Assembly (NCBI GenBank): GCA_965237875.1
Contig: CBDEGP010000002.1
Location: forward strand, 1,054,001 to 1,118,000
Length of the DNA: 64,000 bases
Direction of reading: 5' to 3'
Origin: DAOUJI01 sp965237875
GTDB lineage: Bacteria > Chloroflexota > Dehalococcoidia > Lucifugimonadales > JAGWBF01
Position 1 is the first letter of the stretch; each line of letters begins with the position of its first letter. Shown here one piece after another: positions 7,993 through 17,761 of this stretch. Below the pieces are notes generated by a model, which was given only the letters and a program-made list of their open reading frames with translations, did not search any database and was not told the origin of the DNA. Position numbers and translations under genes: made by a program.

Positions 7993-8072
7993 TTCCGGCG
8001 GAGGCCGGAATCCAGGGCCTTGCCCGAAGCTGGGGAACGCCCTCACCCCAGCCCTCTCCCAATGGGAGAGGG
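7993..8072. repeat. Intergenic hairpin repeats
   Basis: The 350-bp gap between the amidase and cyclophilin genes (7956-8305) has no convincing gene. It holds two strong hairpins: TTCCGGC-GGAG-GCCGGAA (7993-8010) and CCCTCTCCC-AAT-GGGAGAGGG (8052-8072). The surrounding wording (GGAATCCAG; CCCTCACCCCAGCCC) is of a kind repeated many times between genes in some bacterial genomes. Copy number cannot be judged from this window. Confidence 0.5.
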
Positions 8073-8305
8073 GGTTATGCAAAGGTTTCTCTCCAGCGGA
8101 GGGTTGCCCTAAGCGCTTGTCAGAGGAAGAACGCAGGCTCGTCCTCAGAGCCGGGCGGATGGGCCATGACAGCGTTCACGCTTCCGGCCATATCAACGAT
8201 GGCAGGGTGCAAAGCCTCGGCCCGCTCTTTCCCCCACAGCTTTTCCGCCGTGCATTGAAGTTCTTCAGCTAGGGTTTCAGGATGAGTCTGTCCCACTGGC
8301 CGTCC

Positions 8306-8950
8306 CTATTCCGAGGTCTCTTCAATGACAATGCTCTCGATCACCACATCGGCGGCGGGCTTGTCTGCGCCGCGCGTTGACAACTCGGATATGGCGACGA
8401 CGACATCCTGTCCTTCGGTCACCTCGCCAAAGATGGTGTGCTTCCCGTTGAGCCAGGGCGTGGGCACGGTGGTTATGAAGAACTGGGAGCCGTTGGTGTT
8501 AGGGCCCGAATTAGCCATAGCCAGCAGCCCGGGCTTGTCGAACACCAGGTCCGCAACTATTTCGTCCTGGAACTGATAGCCCGGTCCGCCCGTGCCTGTG
8601 CCGGTGGGATCGCCGCCCTGAATCATGAAGTCCTTGATGACCCTGTGGAATATGACGCCGTCGTAGAAGCCGTCTCCGGACAGTTTGACGAAGTTCTCTA
8701 CGGTTACGGGAGTTTGGTCCTTGAAAAGCTCAACTACGATCGTGCCATTGTTGGTGTTTATGGTGGCTGTCAATATGGTGTTCCTACTTTCTTCAGGTTG
8801 AGCAGTTGGGGTCGCGGTGGGTTGGTGTGTCGGAGAAGGAGTCGGCGTGAACGTCGGGTCTTCGCCGCCACAGGCGGAAACTGCCGCAATGGAGCCCAGG
8901 ACGCCAATAGCCAGAGCGGCAGCCGCAAATTTCGATACGACGGATTTCAC
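8306..8950 (-). CDS. Cyclophilin-type peptidyl-prolyl isomerase, lipoprotein
   Basis: 214 aa. A signal peptide with lipobox (AAVSAC, Cys27) is followed by a Thr/Pro-rich linker (about 31-52) and a cyclophilin domain. The signature FHRVIKDFMIQGGDP is present with its catalytic Arg, and downstream the conserved FFITTVPTPWLNGKHTIFG. It would catalyse proline isomerisation on exported proteins while anchored to the outer face of the cytoplasmic membrane. Transcribed divergently from the zinc-ribbon gene. Confidence 0.9.
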   Translation of the reverse strand: MKSVVSKFAAAALAIGVLGSIAAVSACGGEDPTFTPTPSPTHQPTATPTAQPEESRNTILTATINTNNGTIVVELFKDQTPVTVENFVKLSGDGFYDGVIFHRVIKDFMIQGGDPTGTGTGGPGYQFQDEIVADLVFDKPGLLAMANSGPNTNGSQFFITTVPTPWLNGKHTIFGEVTEGQDVVVAISELSTRGADKPAADVVIESIVIEETSE

Positions 8951-9121
8951 GGCTGCTAATTATATCCTAGTGTCCCCAGAACGTCACTACTAAGGGGCAG
9001 ACACTGCGTCGGGTGGCTGTATGTCTTAGGGCAAGGGCTCCCTTATCGGTAGGCTGTGGGGATTGACCAAGTTTTCGCCCACGTCTACACTTCAAACTTG
9101 GCACAGGGTGAAAGGAGCGGT

Positions 9122-9556
9122 ATGGACTGCCCACGTTGCGACGTTGAGTTGACGGTGGAAAAGCACAAGGGACTGGAAGTGGACAGGTGCTCCACATGTC
9201 AGGGGATGTGGCTAGAGCATCACGAACTGGGAGAGCTGGAAGATACAGTTGCCGACGACGTTCCCAAGGGCAGCTTGATGACCTGGTCTTACGGTTCCGA
9301 CCTTCTCTGTCCCCACTGCAAGGGCCAGATGAAGTGGTTCAGGTACAGGTACTACGACGTGGAGATGGACTACTGCGAGCAGGAGCACGGCTTCTGGCTC
9401 GACAAGGGCGAAGACAAGCACGTCCTGGAGGTCATGGAGAAGAGGAACAAAGACCTCAAGAGGTCGGGCACAGCCGAGCAGGACTTTGAAAAGTTCCTTT
9501 CAGGCGTCAATTCCAGGCCGTTCTTTGACAAGGTCAAGGACTTATTCCGCAGATAG
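9122..9556 (+). CDS. Zinc-ribbon (zf-TFIIB-like) protein
   Basis: 144 aa. Two related ribbons are visible. The first is CPRCDVEL...CSTCQGMWLEHHELGEL (residues 3-42), the typical zf-TFIIB layout with a WL-acidic helix after the second Cys pair. The second is CPHCKGQM...YCEQEHGFWLDKGE (about 62-96), in which one Cys of the second pair appears replaced (CEQEHG). Start at 9122 chosen for AAAGGAG 7 bases upstream and because the ribbon begins at once. Function unknown; such proteins are generally small cytosolic metal-binding proteins. Confidence 0.7.
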   Translation: MDCPRCDVELTVEKHKGLEVDRCSTCQGMWLEHHELGELEDTVADDVPKGSLMTWSYGSDLLCPHCKGQMKWFRYRYYDVEMDYCEQEHGFWLDKGEDKHVLEVMEKRNKDLKRSGTAEQDFEKFLSGVNSRPFFDKVKDLFRR

Positions 9557-9583
9557 GCAATCCCAACAACCCAGGAGCGAGCT

Positions 9584-10567
9584 ATGACCGACCAGCGATC
9601 AAAAGTCGTTTTCCAAGCGATCCCCGCCTACCGGGCAAGGGCGGAAACAATGGCCCGCACTGCTCCGCCGGATATAGACTTCGTCGTGGTGGATGCGGAC
9701 CTCCCCGAGGATGAGCAGATAAGGCAATGCGCAGGCGCCGTGGCGCTCATCGTCACCCCAAACACCTTTTCCTTGAACATCCTGAAGGGATGCCCCTCCG
9801 TCAAACTGGTGCAGACCATCAGCGCCGGCTACGACCGGATAGACGTAAAAGCGGCCGGGGAGATGGGTGTGCTGGTGGCCAACAACGGCGGCGGCAACGC
9901 CATCGCCGTGGCGGAACACGCCCTGACCCTGATGATGTCTGTAGGACGACACACCATGACCCACTGGCACAATACGGTAAAGGAAGGGAAGTGGCGGCAG
10001 AGCATGGCCGGTCCGATAACTGAACTCACCGGCAAGACCGTGGGCATCGTCGGGCTCGGACATATCGGCAAGCAGGTGGCCAAGCGTCTCACGGCTTTCG
10101 ACACCGAGACCGTCTACTACGACATCGCAGCCATACCGGACGACATCCAGCGGGAGTTGAACGTCCGGCCCGTTTCTTTCGACCAGCTGCTTAGAGAGTC
10201 GGACATAGTGAGCCTCCACGTGCCGCTGAACCGGCAGACGAGGGGGATGATAAGCTCCAGGGAGCTAGGGCTTATGAAGCCGACGGCCTACCTCATCAAC
10301 ACCTGCCGCGGCCCCGTGGTGGACGAGGCCGCTCTGTACGAAGCCCTTACAAACGGAGTCATCGCAGCCGCAGGGCTGGACGTCCTGGAGCAGGAACCGA
10401 CTCCAGAGGACAACCCCCTGTTCGAGCTGGACAACGTGGTGGTGACGCCCCACATGGCGGGGAGCACCCAGGAAAGCGAACTGCGCGCCACGGCTTTCGC
10501 ACTGGAGAACATACAGCGGCTCATATCAGGCCGGGAACCCGAGTCCCTGGTGACCCCCAACGATTAG
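9584..10567 (+). CDS. D-isomer-specific 2-hydroxyacid dehydrogenase
   Basis: 327 aa, member of the phosphoglycerate dehydrogenase/glyoxylate reductase superfamily. NAD-binding motif GLGHIG within residues 145-160, catalytic Arg in NTCRGPVVDE, Glu in LEQEPTPEDNP and His in VTPHMAGST, in the expected order. It lacks the ACT regulatory tail of SerA, so serine biosynthesis is less likely than hydroxyacid or glyoxylate metabolism. It follows the zinc-ribbon gene by 27 bp and converges on the receptor-like gene. Confidence 0.9.
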   Translation: MTDQRSKVVFQAIPAYRARAETMARTAPPDIDFVVVDADLPEDEQIRQCAGAVALIVTPNTFSLNILKGCPSVKLVQTISAGYDRIDVKAAGEMGVLVANNGGGNAIAVAEHALTLMMSVGRHTMTHWHNTVKEGKWRQSMAGPITELTGKTVGIVGLGHIGKQVAKRLTAFDTETVYYDIAAIPDDIQRELNVRPVSFDQLLRESDIVSLHVPLNRQTRGMISSRELGLMKPTAYLINTCRGPVVDEAALYEALTNGVIAAAGLDVLEQEPTPEDNPLFELDNVVVTPHMAGSTQESELRATAFALENIQRLISGREPESLVTPND

Positions 10568-10576
10568 CCCGCTCCG

Positions 10577-11719
10577 CTAGGGGGAAGCCAGACGCACAGG
10601 GTATACGGGGTCGGCCTGACGCAACTCAGGCGGCCAGACCACCACCTTCCTGTCCTGCTGCCATTGGACGATCACCACCGACCGCCCCACCTGACGCCCC
10701 GTCCCCGGGTCTATCTTGAACCGGCCATAGAAAGTCTTGAAGTCCAGTTTGGATGCCTGGGCCCGCAGAATCTCGTTGTCCAACGAACCCGTTTCCTCCA
10801 CACAGCGCTGCGCTATCAGCCCGGCTGCATACGCCTGGGCCATTGCGTAGTCTCCGCCGCCGGGCAGGAACATGGAGTGTCTTGAGCCAAGACTTTCAAC
10901 CGTAGGGCCGTAGTCCGGCCGGTAAACCGCCGCCGGTTCCCATTGGCTGGGGCCCATGAAGCCCTGGACGGCCCCGCCCAACTCCTGGGCGAACTCGGAC
11001 ACCCCGGCCACCACGACAGCGACAGCGCCGCACTCCAGACCTGACCGGGACAGCATATTCGCCAGGGCAAGGTCGTCCTGAATCCTGCCAACGCCAATTA
11101 CCACGTCAGGCGTCGAGGTTTGAAGTCCAGCCAAATCCAAAGCGGACTCGCGGAAAGGCGGCGTATATCGAGCGTCGAAACATACCTCGAAACCTTTGGA
11201 GTGAGCATAGTCCACAGCGCCCTGGGCCACCGTTCGAGGGAACGAGCCGCGATCGGAGGCGATCACGGCGAGCCTGGAGGCGGAGGCGTCCGCTTCCCTG
11301 GCGATGTCTATGACCCCTTCAAGGTAGCGGCTGGCCGGTGTGAGGACCCCGACGACCCACTTATACCCTTTCGAGTATATGTCGTCGGACGCCCCTCCGT
11401 GGCACCAGAGGACCCGGCGGCGCTCTTCCGCAACGGAGGCGGAGGCCAAGCTCAGCGAGCTGGCGTATGGGCCCAGCAGCAGGTCCACCCGGTCCTGAAC
11501 GATGAGCCGCCGGGTGGCCTCGGCCGCCGCCGCAGTGGAGCTTTCGTCGTCATAGCGGACCAACTCGACCGGGCGCGGGACGCCTGCAACCGTCAGACCC
11601 CCGCCGTAGTTGCAGTCTTGGACCCACGCCTGAGCTCCCCTGAACGCCTGGGTTCCCTGGCCTGCAAACTGTCCCGTGAGGGATGCGGGCATCCCCGCCT
11701 TGACGACGTTGTCGGGCAT
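10577..11719 (-). CDS. LivK-like (Peripla_BP_6) ligand-binding protein without signal peptide
   Basis: 380 aa with the two-lobed fold of branched-chain amino-acid/amide binding proteins: KAGMPASLTGQFAGQGTQAFRGAQAW at the start, LLLGPYASSLSLA and RLAVIASDRGSF in the first lobe, ending after FKIDPGTGRQVG. No signal peptide or lipobox is visible, so the product should stay in the cytoplasm, unlike transporter-associated relatives. It resembles amide-sensing AmiC-type proteins in this respect. It lies 14 bp downstream of the FIST-domain gene on the same strand, and no ABC permease or ATPase genes are nearby. A role in ligand sensing is inferred. Confidence 0.7.
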   Translation of the reverse strand: MPDNVVKAGMPASLTGQFAGQGTQAFRGAQAWVQDCNYGGGLTVAGVPRPVELVRYDDESSTAAAAEATRRLIVQDRVDLLLGPYASSLSLASASVAEERRRVLWCHGGASDDIYSKGYKWVVGVLTPASRYLEGVIDIAREADASASRLAVIASDRGSFPRTVAQGAVDYAHSKGFEVCFDARYTPPFRESALDLAGLQTSTPDVVIGVGRIQDDLALANMLSRSGLECGAVAVVVAGVSEFAQELGGAVQGFMGPSQWEPAAVYRPDYGPTVESLGSRHSMFLPGGGDYAMAQAYAAGLIAQRCVEETGSLDNEILRAQASKLDFKTFYGRFKIDPGTGRQVGRSVVIVQWQQDRKVVVWPPELRQADPVYPVRLASP

Positions 11720-11733
11720 GAGGCGCCCTCGAT

Positions 11734-12915
11734 CTAGGGGCCGTCGAGGGGCCTGAATATGCCGAAGGAGCTGGTGTAGCCGTGGAGGAAAGTGGAGCCG
11801 CTCACCGGGCCTATCTCTCCGTTGCAGAAGAAACCGCCCAGGGGCAAAGGCCCCACCTTGTCCCGAAACATGTTGGTGTCATGGTCCGGCTGACCGTAGA
11901 GATATTCACCCCGTCCCAGGCAGGAGAATAGAAGCGCTCCGGCGCCGAGGCTCCCCTGATCGTACCTGTTCAGGAGGTTCGCCAAGTCCTCCGACGAGGT
12001 GATGGCGTCCCGTAGATGGAACTGGACTCTCTGCCCCTCATGCAGGGTCTCTCCGATAGCCATCGCGCCGGTCCGCCCGTCCATGCCTATGATGTTGCGC
12101 ACAAGAAAGTCCCCCTGCTGGGGGTTGTCTACAAAGTCATCCATCAGGATGCCCAGGAACAGGGAACTCTGCATCAGCTCCTGGTCGCGTTGGGAGGCCG
12201 CCTGGAACATCTCTCTCACGACCTCCAGCGGAGGACGATCGTCCAACTCTCTGAGGATGTTCCTATCGCTCTTGGTCACCGACATCAGGGAACCCACGGG
12301 GCGGCATCCCTGTGCGACTATGGTGTCCACCTCTACGTTCCCCGCGAGGGCTACTCCGATGGCCCCGGACCTGAAAACTTCGTCGCCGAGGAACAGGGCG
12401 TTGTCTCCATGAGTGCGTCCTCCGCTGGCCAACCCGCCGATCTTGACGCTGTTGGGATATGCGTAGTCCATCCCAAGAAGCAGGTTGCCGGCTGCGAAGC
12501 TAAACGGGTCCGCCAACAGAAGAAACTTGGGGTCCGTCTCCGACGACACCTTCAGGGCCTTTTCCCACTCCTCCGGGGCAGCGTCCAGGTCGGGCAGGTC
12601 CGAATCCTCCAAATGGAAGGGAGTCATCTCCACGCCGGGCATGTTGGCCGCCGTCACCGAAAGGCCGGGCCTGTGCTCCACCTCACGTCCGCCGCCGATC
12701 ACCCCTCCGGCGGAGCATCCGAATACCCTGACCGAGCCCATCTTGTTTCTGATCATGTTGGAGATATCGCCATAACCCACGGAAAAATGCTCGGAAATGA
12801 ACACCGCGACCAGGTGAACATCCAGGTCTCCCATCTCTTCCGTGACGGACTCGACACACTGGTCCAGCGCCGATTCCATGTCGCTCAGGTCGGAAACTGC
12901 AGATGCCAGCTTCAT
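11734..12915 (-). CDS. FIST-domain sensory protein
   Basis: 393 aa. The N-terminal FIST domain shows the characteristic FGCSAGGVIGGG and the C-terminal FIST_C region includes FLVRNIIGMD and LGAGALLFSCLGRGEYLYG, followed by GFFCNGEIGPVSG. FIST proteins are thought to bind small ligands such as amino acids, and often feed chemotaxis or two-component signalling. The ATG at 12915 was preferred over 12927 because GGAGG lies just before it. Here the domain stands alone, next to a soluble ligand-binding protein. Confidence 0.8.
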   Translation of the reverse strand: MKLASAVSDLSDMESALDQCVESVTEEMGDLDVHLVAVFISEHFSVGYGDISNMIRNKMGSVRVFGCSAGGVIGGGREVEHRPGLSVTAANMPGVEMTPFHLEDSDLPDLDAAPEEWEKALKVSSETDPKFLLLADPFSFAAGNLLLGMDYAYPNSVKIGGLASGGRTHGDNALFLGDEVFRSGAIGVALAGNVEVDTIVAQGCRPVGSLMSVTKSDRNILRELDDRPPLEVVREMFQAASQRDQELMQSSLFLGILMDDFVDNPQQGDFLVRNIIGMDGRTGAMAIGETLHEGQRVQFHLRDAITSSEDLANLLNRYDQGSLGAGALLFSCLGRGEYLYGQPDHDTNMFRDKVGPLPLGGFFCNGEIGPVSGSTFLHGYTSSFGIFRPLDGP

Positions 12916-13075
12916 GCCAACCTCCATTCCAGCGGATAACCGGGGCCAGAGGACAACCGGACCTACGCGGTTTGGGTCAGTATATCAAACACCTTGCGCC
13001 AAGGCATCCATCCCAGCCTGGCGTTCCAAGCGGTTATCGGAGACAATAGGGGCCATACAGCCTCCGGGAGGAACG

Positions 13076-15127
13076 ATGCCTAATCGCTTGATCACAGAGA
13101 CCAGCCCATATCTTCTCCAGCATGCCCACAACCCCGTGGACTGGCATGCCTGGGGCCGGGAAGCTCTCGACAAAGCGCAGGCCGAGGACAAGCCCATCCT
13201 TCTCAGCATCGGCTACTCCGCCTGCCACTGGTGCCATGTCATGGAGCGGGAGTCCTTCGAAGACGAAAAGACGGCCGGTCTGATGAACGACAACTTCGTC
13301 TCCATCAAGGTAGACCGGGAGGAACGCCCGGACATTGACAACGTATATATGAACGCAGTCCAGGCCTTGACGGGAAGCGGCGGTTGGCCCTTGACCGTGT
13401 TCCTTACTCCCGACGGCAGGCCTTTCTACGGGGGGACGTATTTCCCCCCGGACGACAATCGAGGCATGGTCTCGTTCCCACGGCTGCTGACGGCAATGGC
13501 CGACGCCTACAGGAACAAACGGGGAGACGTGATACAAGCCACACAACAGCTTGTCTCTCGTGTCCAGCAGATGGCGGAAGTTCCCAGGGCCCAGGAACCC
13601 TTGAGTCCCGACGTGCTCCACCAAGCATTCCAGAACCTGGTCTCCAACTATGATTTTCAGAACGGTGGGTTCGGGTCGGCCCCCAAGTTCCCTCAGCCCA
13701 TGACCTACGAGTTCATACTCCGCTATTACAAGCTCACCAACAGCCCCCGGGCCCTGGAGATGGTCGAGATGGCCGCCTCCCAAATGGCTATGGGGGGCAT
13801 CTACGACCAGGTCGGTGGAGGCTTTCACCGCTACTCAACGGACCAATACTGGCTGGTCCCCCACTTTGAGAAGATGCTGTATGACAACGCCCTTTTGATC
13901 AGGCTATTCCTCCATCTTTTCCAGGCCACCGAGAACGGTTTTTACAGGCGCGTCGCAGAGGAGACCCTGGACTATGTCATACGGGAGATGCGTGACCCCG
14001 CCGGAGGTTTCTACTCAAGCCAGGACGCCGACAGTGAAGGCGAGGAGGGCAAGTTCTTCCTCTGGACCAGGGACGAGTTGAAGCTGGTCCTGGGAGAAAA
14101 GGACGCCGACCTTATAGGCGCCTACTTTGGAGCTTCCGAGGCGGGGAACTTCGAGGGCACAAACATCCTCAACACTCCGCAGGGGCCTGAGTCTTTCGCC
14201 GCCGAAGCGGGAATCGCCCCGGAGGAACTTGCGTCGGCAGTCTCGTCAGCCAAGCGCAAGCTCATGGAGGCCAGGGGAGGACGCGTCCATCCCGGGCGGG
14301 ACGACAAGGCGCTGACGGCCTGGAACGGCATGATGCTCCGCAGCTTCGCCGAGGCCGCGTCCATCCTGGACCGGGACGATTACAGGCAAGCGGCGGTGGA
14401 CTGCGCCGAGTTCCTCCTCCAAGAGCTCGTCCGCGACGGCAGGCTGCTGCGCACGTATAAGGACGGGAAAGCTCATCTAAACGGATACCTGGAAGACTAC
14501 GCCTATCTAGCCGACGGTCTCCTCTATCTATATGAGGCCACTTTTGACGACCGTTGGCTGAACGAAGCAAGGAGTCTGGCCGACGGCATGATCGACCTGT
14601 TCTGGGAACAGGCGGAGAACGGGTTCTACGACACGGGCCGTGACCATGAAGACCTGGTGGTGCGGCCCAGGGACGTATTCGACAACGCCACGCCGTGCGG
14701 AAGCTCGGTGGCCGTGGACATGCTTCTGCGACTGTCGATGTTCACGGGCGACGGCGAATACTCCCGCCGTGCGTCGACGGCTCTCAGGGCCATGCGCCAG
14801 TACCTCATACGCGCTCCCAACGGCATGGGCCATTGGCTGTGCGCTCTGGACTTCTACCTGTCAACCCCCAAAGAGATAGCCATCGTCGGCGAGCTCGCCG
14901 ACCCGGCAACCAAGTCGTTGCTCGGCGCCATCTACGGCGGCTGTCTGCCCAACAAGGTCCTGGCCGGGGCCTCGCCTGAAAAGGCCCTGGCCGGTCCGTC
15001 CTCAACGCCCCTACTTGAGGGCCGGACGTTGGTGGACGGCAAGCCCACAGCCTACGTATGCCAGAACTACGTCTGCCAACTCCCCGTCACCGACCCCGAG
15101 GCCCTAACGAGGCAGTTGGAGGACTAG
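13076..15127 (+). CDS. DUF255 (YyaL/SPATA20-like) thioredoxin-fold protein
   Basis: 683 aa. The N-terminal DUF255 thioredoxin-like domain begins MPNRLITETSPYLLQHAHNP and contains the CHWC motif (Cys50-Cys53, in YSACHWCHVMERESF). The remaining ~500 residues form the N-acylglucosamine-2-epimerase-like alpha/alpha barrel seen in YyaL and human SPATA20. The start was placed at 13076 (GGGAGG just upstream) because family homology begins there; the longer frame runs over the divergent FIST promoter region. Exact biochemical role of the family is unsettled. Confidence 0.9.
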   Translation: MPNRLITETSPYLLQHAHNPVDWHAWGREALDKAQAEDKPILLSIGYSACHWCHVMERESFEDEKTAGLMNDNFVSIKVDREERPDIDNVYMNAVQALTGSGGWPLTVFLTPDGRPFYGGTYFPPDDNRGMVSFPRLLTAMADAYRNKRGDVIQATQQLVSRVQQMAEVPRAQEPLSPDVLHQAFQNLVSNYDFQNGGFGSAPKFPQPMTYEFILRYYKLTNSPRALEMVEMAASQMAMGGIYDQVGGGFHRYSTDQYWLVPHFEKMLYDNALLIRLFLHLFQATENGFYRRVAEETLDYVIREMRDPAGGFYSSQDADSEGEEGKFFLWTRDELKLVLGEKDADLIGAYFGASEAGNFEGTNILNTPQGPESFAAEAGIAPEELASAVSSAKRKLMEARGGRVHPGRDDKALTAWNGMMLRSFAEAASILDRDDYRQAAVDCAEFLLQELVRDGRLLRTYKDGKAHLNGYLEDYAYLADGLLYLYEATFDDRWLNEARSLADGMIDLFWEQAENGFYDTGRDHEDLVVRPRDVFDNATPCGSSVAVDMLLRLSMFTGDGEYSRRASTALRAMRQYLIRAPNGMGHWLCALDFYLSTPKEIAIVGELADPATKSLLGAIYGGCLPNKVLAGASPEKALAGPSSTPLLEGRTLVDGKPTAYVCQNYVCQLPVTDPEALTRQLED

Positions 15128-15153
15128 GGCACTAAAGGTATGCCGCTCGGTTG

Positions 15154-17508
15154 CTACTTGTTTAGGCTAGGAAACCTATATACAAGCCGTTGTTTCTCGG
15201 ACGATGCGTTAGGGTCTCCGGGATGCTCATTGGCCCAGCGTCTCAGCGAACTGTCCAGAAGCCGTAGAAAATAACGCTCGCCACCGCTGTCCTGTTGATT
15301 CTGGCTGATTCGAACTAGGTACTCATAGTTGATAACCATTGCGCGATATATACTACTGTGGAATTGGTACTGGCCTTGCCCAACATCATCTATATCCAAT
15401 AGTGCATTTTTGAGATGGACTTCCGCTTTTTTGGCTTCTTGTTCTGCCCTGCTGTATTGAGCTTGTTGGTACAAATCCTTAGCCGATTGGCTCCTAGCAA
15501 ATCCAGCCATATATGCTAGGCGCTCGGATGATGAAATCATCTCGAGTCCTCTCTCGGCTGCAGAGGCAGCTGAGGTCCACTCCAACTGTCCTCGTTCCAT
15601 CTGCCACCAATGCCGATAAGTATCCTCTTTTTTAGACTTGAGGTCTGCAGCATGAATGAACTGCTTGCGAGCATCAGTAAAGCGGGGATTCGGGCTCCAA
15701 GTCTTGTATACCCACCCCAGGGTGCCATGCAAGTCCGAGTTTTCAGCGTATGTCTTCAATGCCACTAAGAGAGTCTCTTCGGCACTAGAATGTTGATCTA
15801 GCTTGACTTGAGTAACCGCTTGCCGTATGTATTGCCCTATTCTCCGCTGCTGTGCGGGTGTTGCCTCTACTTCCCCCATAATTACTTTGATCGAACTAGA
15901 GATACGCTGGGCTAAGTCAGTTCCACCGTAGACTTCTCTTACCAATTGCCGGGTGTTGCTGTTTAACGCAAATCTCGGTACGTCTTCAGTGAAACTAGGT
16001 CTTGGCAACAAGAACAGGTTGTGCAATTCTTGAATTGCTGAGTAACATTGCCCCTTCGGTATCCCGGCAGTGACTTCTATTTCTGGCAAGGAAACCGGCT
16101 CAGGAAACAATGCGCAGCTAAGAAGTGCTTTTTTGGCCAAATCGGACAACATATCAAACTCACGTTGAAGAGCATACCGCCGAGCGTTCTCCCCTTGATG
16201 GGCCTTCCACAATTGAATCGCGTGCCCTGGGGTCTCGCCAACCATGAATAACCTGAGGAGGTCTTCCACAAACAGCGGGCTACCGTCACAGGTTTCCAAG
16301 ATTCTTGTTTTCAGTGCCCTGGAGAACTGACCTGGCTCTAGCTCATACAATTTTATGCGGCTATCTATGAACGCGATCCCGTCCTCACTCGCGGATTCAA
16401 ACCCGGTGACTTGGGTAGTCCGTGGCTCCATACCAAAAGGAACTCGCCGGGATGTAAGCAGGACTTTTGATGGGGTGGTATGGGTTCTCTCTATGAAAAA
16501 ATTCATTGCCTCCAGATTACGGCCTTCAAGAGAGTCCACATCGTCGAGAATGATAAGAGCAGGCAATTGCCTGAGATATTCAAGACATTCTTCAGCTTTA
16601 GTTTGTATGTCCTTTCCTGCTACATCAATTGCACCATAAGCCTGAAGCACACAAGCGAGAGCGGAATCCAAGTCCCAAAAGTCCGGCGATTCTATATCTA
16701 GCGATTGACCTGAAACAAAACGTCTAGCCTTCGCACTTAACCAAATCACGATTTCTAGTTCGGGTGGCGGATCATTACGAATCGAGACTGCAAACTGGTA
16801 GGCTATGGCCGTCTTTCCCTTACCCCCGTCACCCGCGAGCAGCCAAACCTGAGAATGCGGATCTTTGTACCATGTAGTCAAATTAGCTAATTCGGTTTGC
16901 CTGCCAACAAATCGGGGAGCTATCGATTCTCGTGAAGGTAGGGTACTCCCCTCCACTACTCTTTGTTCAGGTATAGGTTCGACCGTCAATTGCAACTTCC
17001 AGTTGCTAACGTCGTCATACAGTGTAGCCAGTTGCTCGGCGACGTCAGGATTGATGAATTGCAGAATCCTTCTCGCCGAATCCAGCATCATAAAAGCGTC
17101 TTGAACGTCCATGTCCGCTTCAGCTGGGTGTCCGAGAGCTGGGTCTCTAAGGTCTTTGATGGTTCCTGCCCAACGTAGGATAGCTTGTTTCGTTTTCCTG
17201 ACAGACTCCTCAGGCATGTCGTGAACGTCAGGAAATAGCTCCCGGAAGTACTTGTCGAACAAATTGTAAAAGTGGTTCACACCCAACAGATCAAATTCGT
17301 CAACCAACTGTCCACCTATTTCACCAGTCCGACGAGGTTTGTTACCAGCGTCTCTTATTGCGTCCCACTCTTTTTGGAACGGCGATATAAGCTTAGAAAG
17401 CCAGTCGTCAGGATAGTTGCTCTTTAAACTAGTTCGTATGTGTTGAACTACAGCGTTGCGATAGTCTCTGCATATGCCTTGAAAACAAACTGTATTGATA
17501 GAAACCAT
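15154..17508 (-). CDS. HEPN-STAND NTPase-repeat protein (NLR-like)
   Basis: 784 aa from the ATG at 17508; the upstream ATGs give an unconserved-looking leader. Residues about 1-150 look like a Swt1-type HEPN domain (DEFDLLGVNHFYNLFDKYF) with an RNase-like R-x5-H motif, RDPALGH (Arg121-His127). A STAND NTPase follows: Walker A AGDGGKGKT (about 225-233), Walker B LIILDDVD (about 318-325), sensor TSRR (352-355). The C-terminal third is helical, TPR-like. This order (toxic HEPN effector, NTPase switch, repeat sensor) matches bacterial NLR-type antiphage proteins; function here is inferred. The gene is visibly more AT-rich than its neighbours, stands alone, and lies beside a decayed transposase, all consistent with horizontal transfer. 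Confidence 0.7.
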   Translation of the reverse strand: MVSINTVCFQGICRDYRNAVVQHIRTSLKSNYPDDWLSKLISPFQKEWDAIRDAGNKPRRTGEIGGQLVDEFDLLGVNHFYNLFDKYFRELFPDVHDMPEESVRKTKQAILRWAGTIKDLRDPALGHPAEADMDVQDAFMMLDSARRILQFINPDVAEQLATLYDDVSNWKLQLTVEPIPEQRVVEGSTLPSRESIAPRFVGRQTELANLTTWYKDPHSQVWLLAGDGGKGKTAIAYQFAVSIRNDPPPELEIVIWLSAKARRFVSGQSLDIESPDFWDLDSALACVLQAYGAIDVAGKDIQTKAEECLEYLRQLPALIILDDVDSLEGRNLEAMNFFIERTHTTPSKVLLTSRRVPFGMEPRTTQVTGFESASEDGIAFIDSRIKLYELEPGQFSRALKTRILETCDGSPLFVEDLLRLFMVGETPGHAIQLWKAHQGENARRYALQREFDMLSDLAKKALLSCALFPEPVSLPEIEVTAGIPKGQCYSAIQELHNLFLLPRPSFTEDVPRFALNSNTRQLVREVYGGTDLAQRISSSIKVIMGEVEATPAQQRRIGQYIRQAVTQVKLDQHSSAEETLLVALKTYAENSDLHGTLGWVYKTWSPNPRFTDARKQFIHAADLKSKKEDTYRHWWQMERGQLEWTSAASAAERGLEMISSSERLAYMAGFARSQSAKDLYQQAQYSRAEQEAKKAEVHLKNALLDIDDVGQGQYQFHSSIYRAMVINYEYLVRISQNQQDSGGERYFLRLLDSSLRRWANEHPGDPNASSEKQRLVYRFPSLNK

Positions 17509-17761
17509 TAACCTAGCTCCGGACCCGATTACGATAGGGTTATTCATTGGGGAGTGTACAACCAATAACCCCGTACCCACAAATTACATAAACTGACTTA
17601 TCAGCGTAGCCCCTCGACCACCTCTCGTCGCCCTCAGAGGCGTTCGCCCTGAAAGGACGCGTGGTCGGAAGTGGTATACCTTTGAACCAGACGAGCCTAC
17701 CCAGAGGCGCCGTTTGGATGTATAACTGGGCAGGTTTTTGAACCATTATTTCACCGACGGC

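Noticed and set aside
8041..8072. CCCTCTCCC/GGGAGAGGG hairpin as an intrinsic terminator
   Set aside because: No T-run on either side; better explained as an intergenic repeat.
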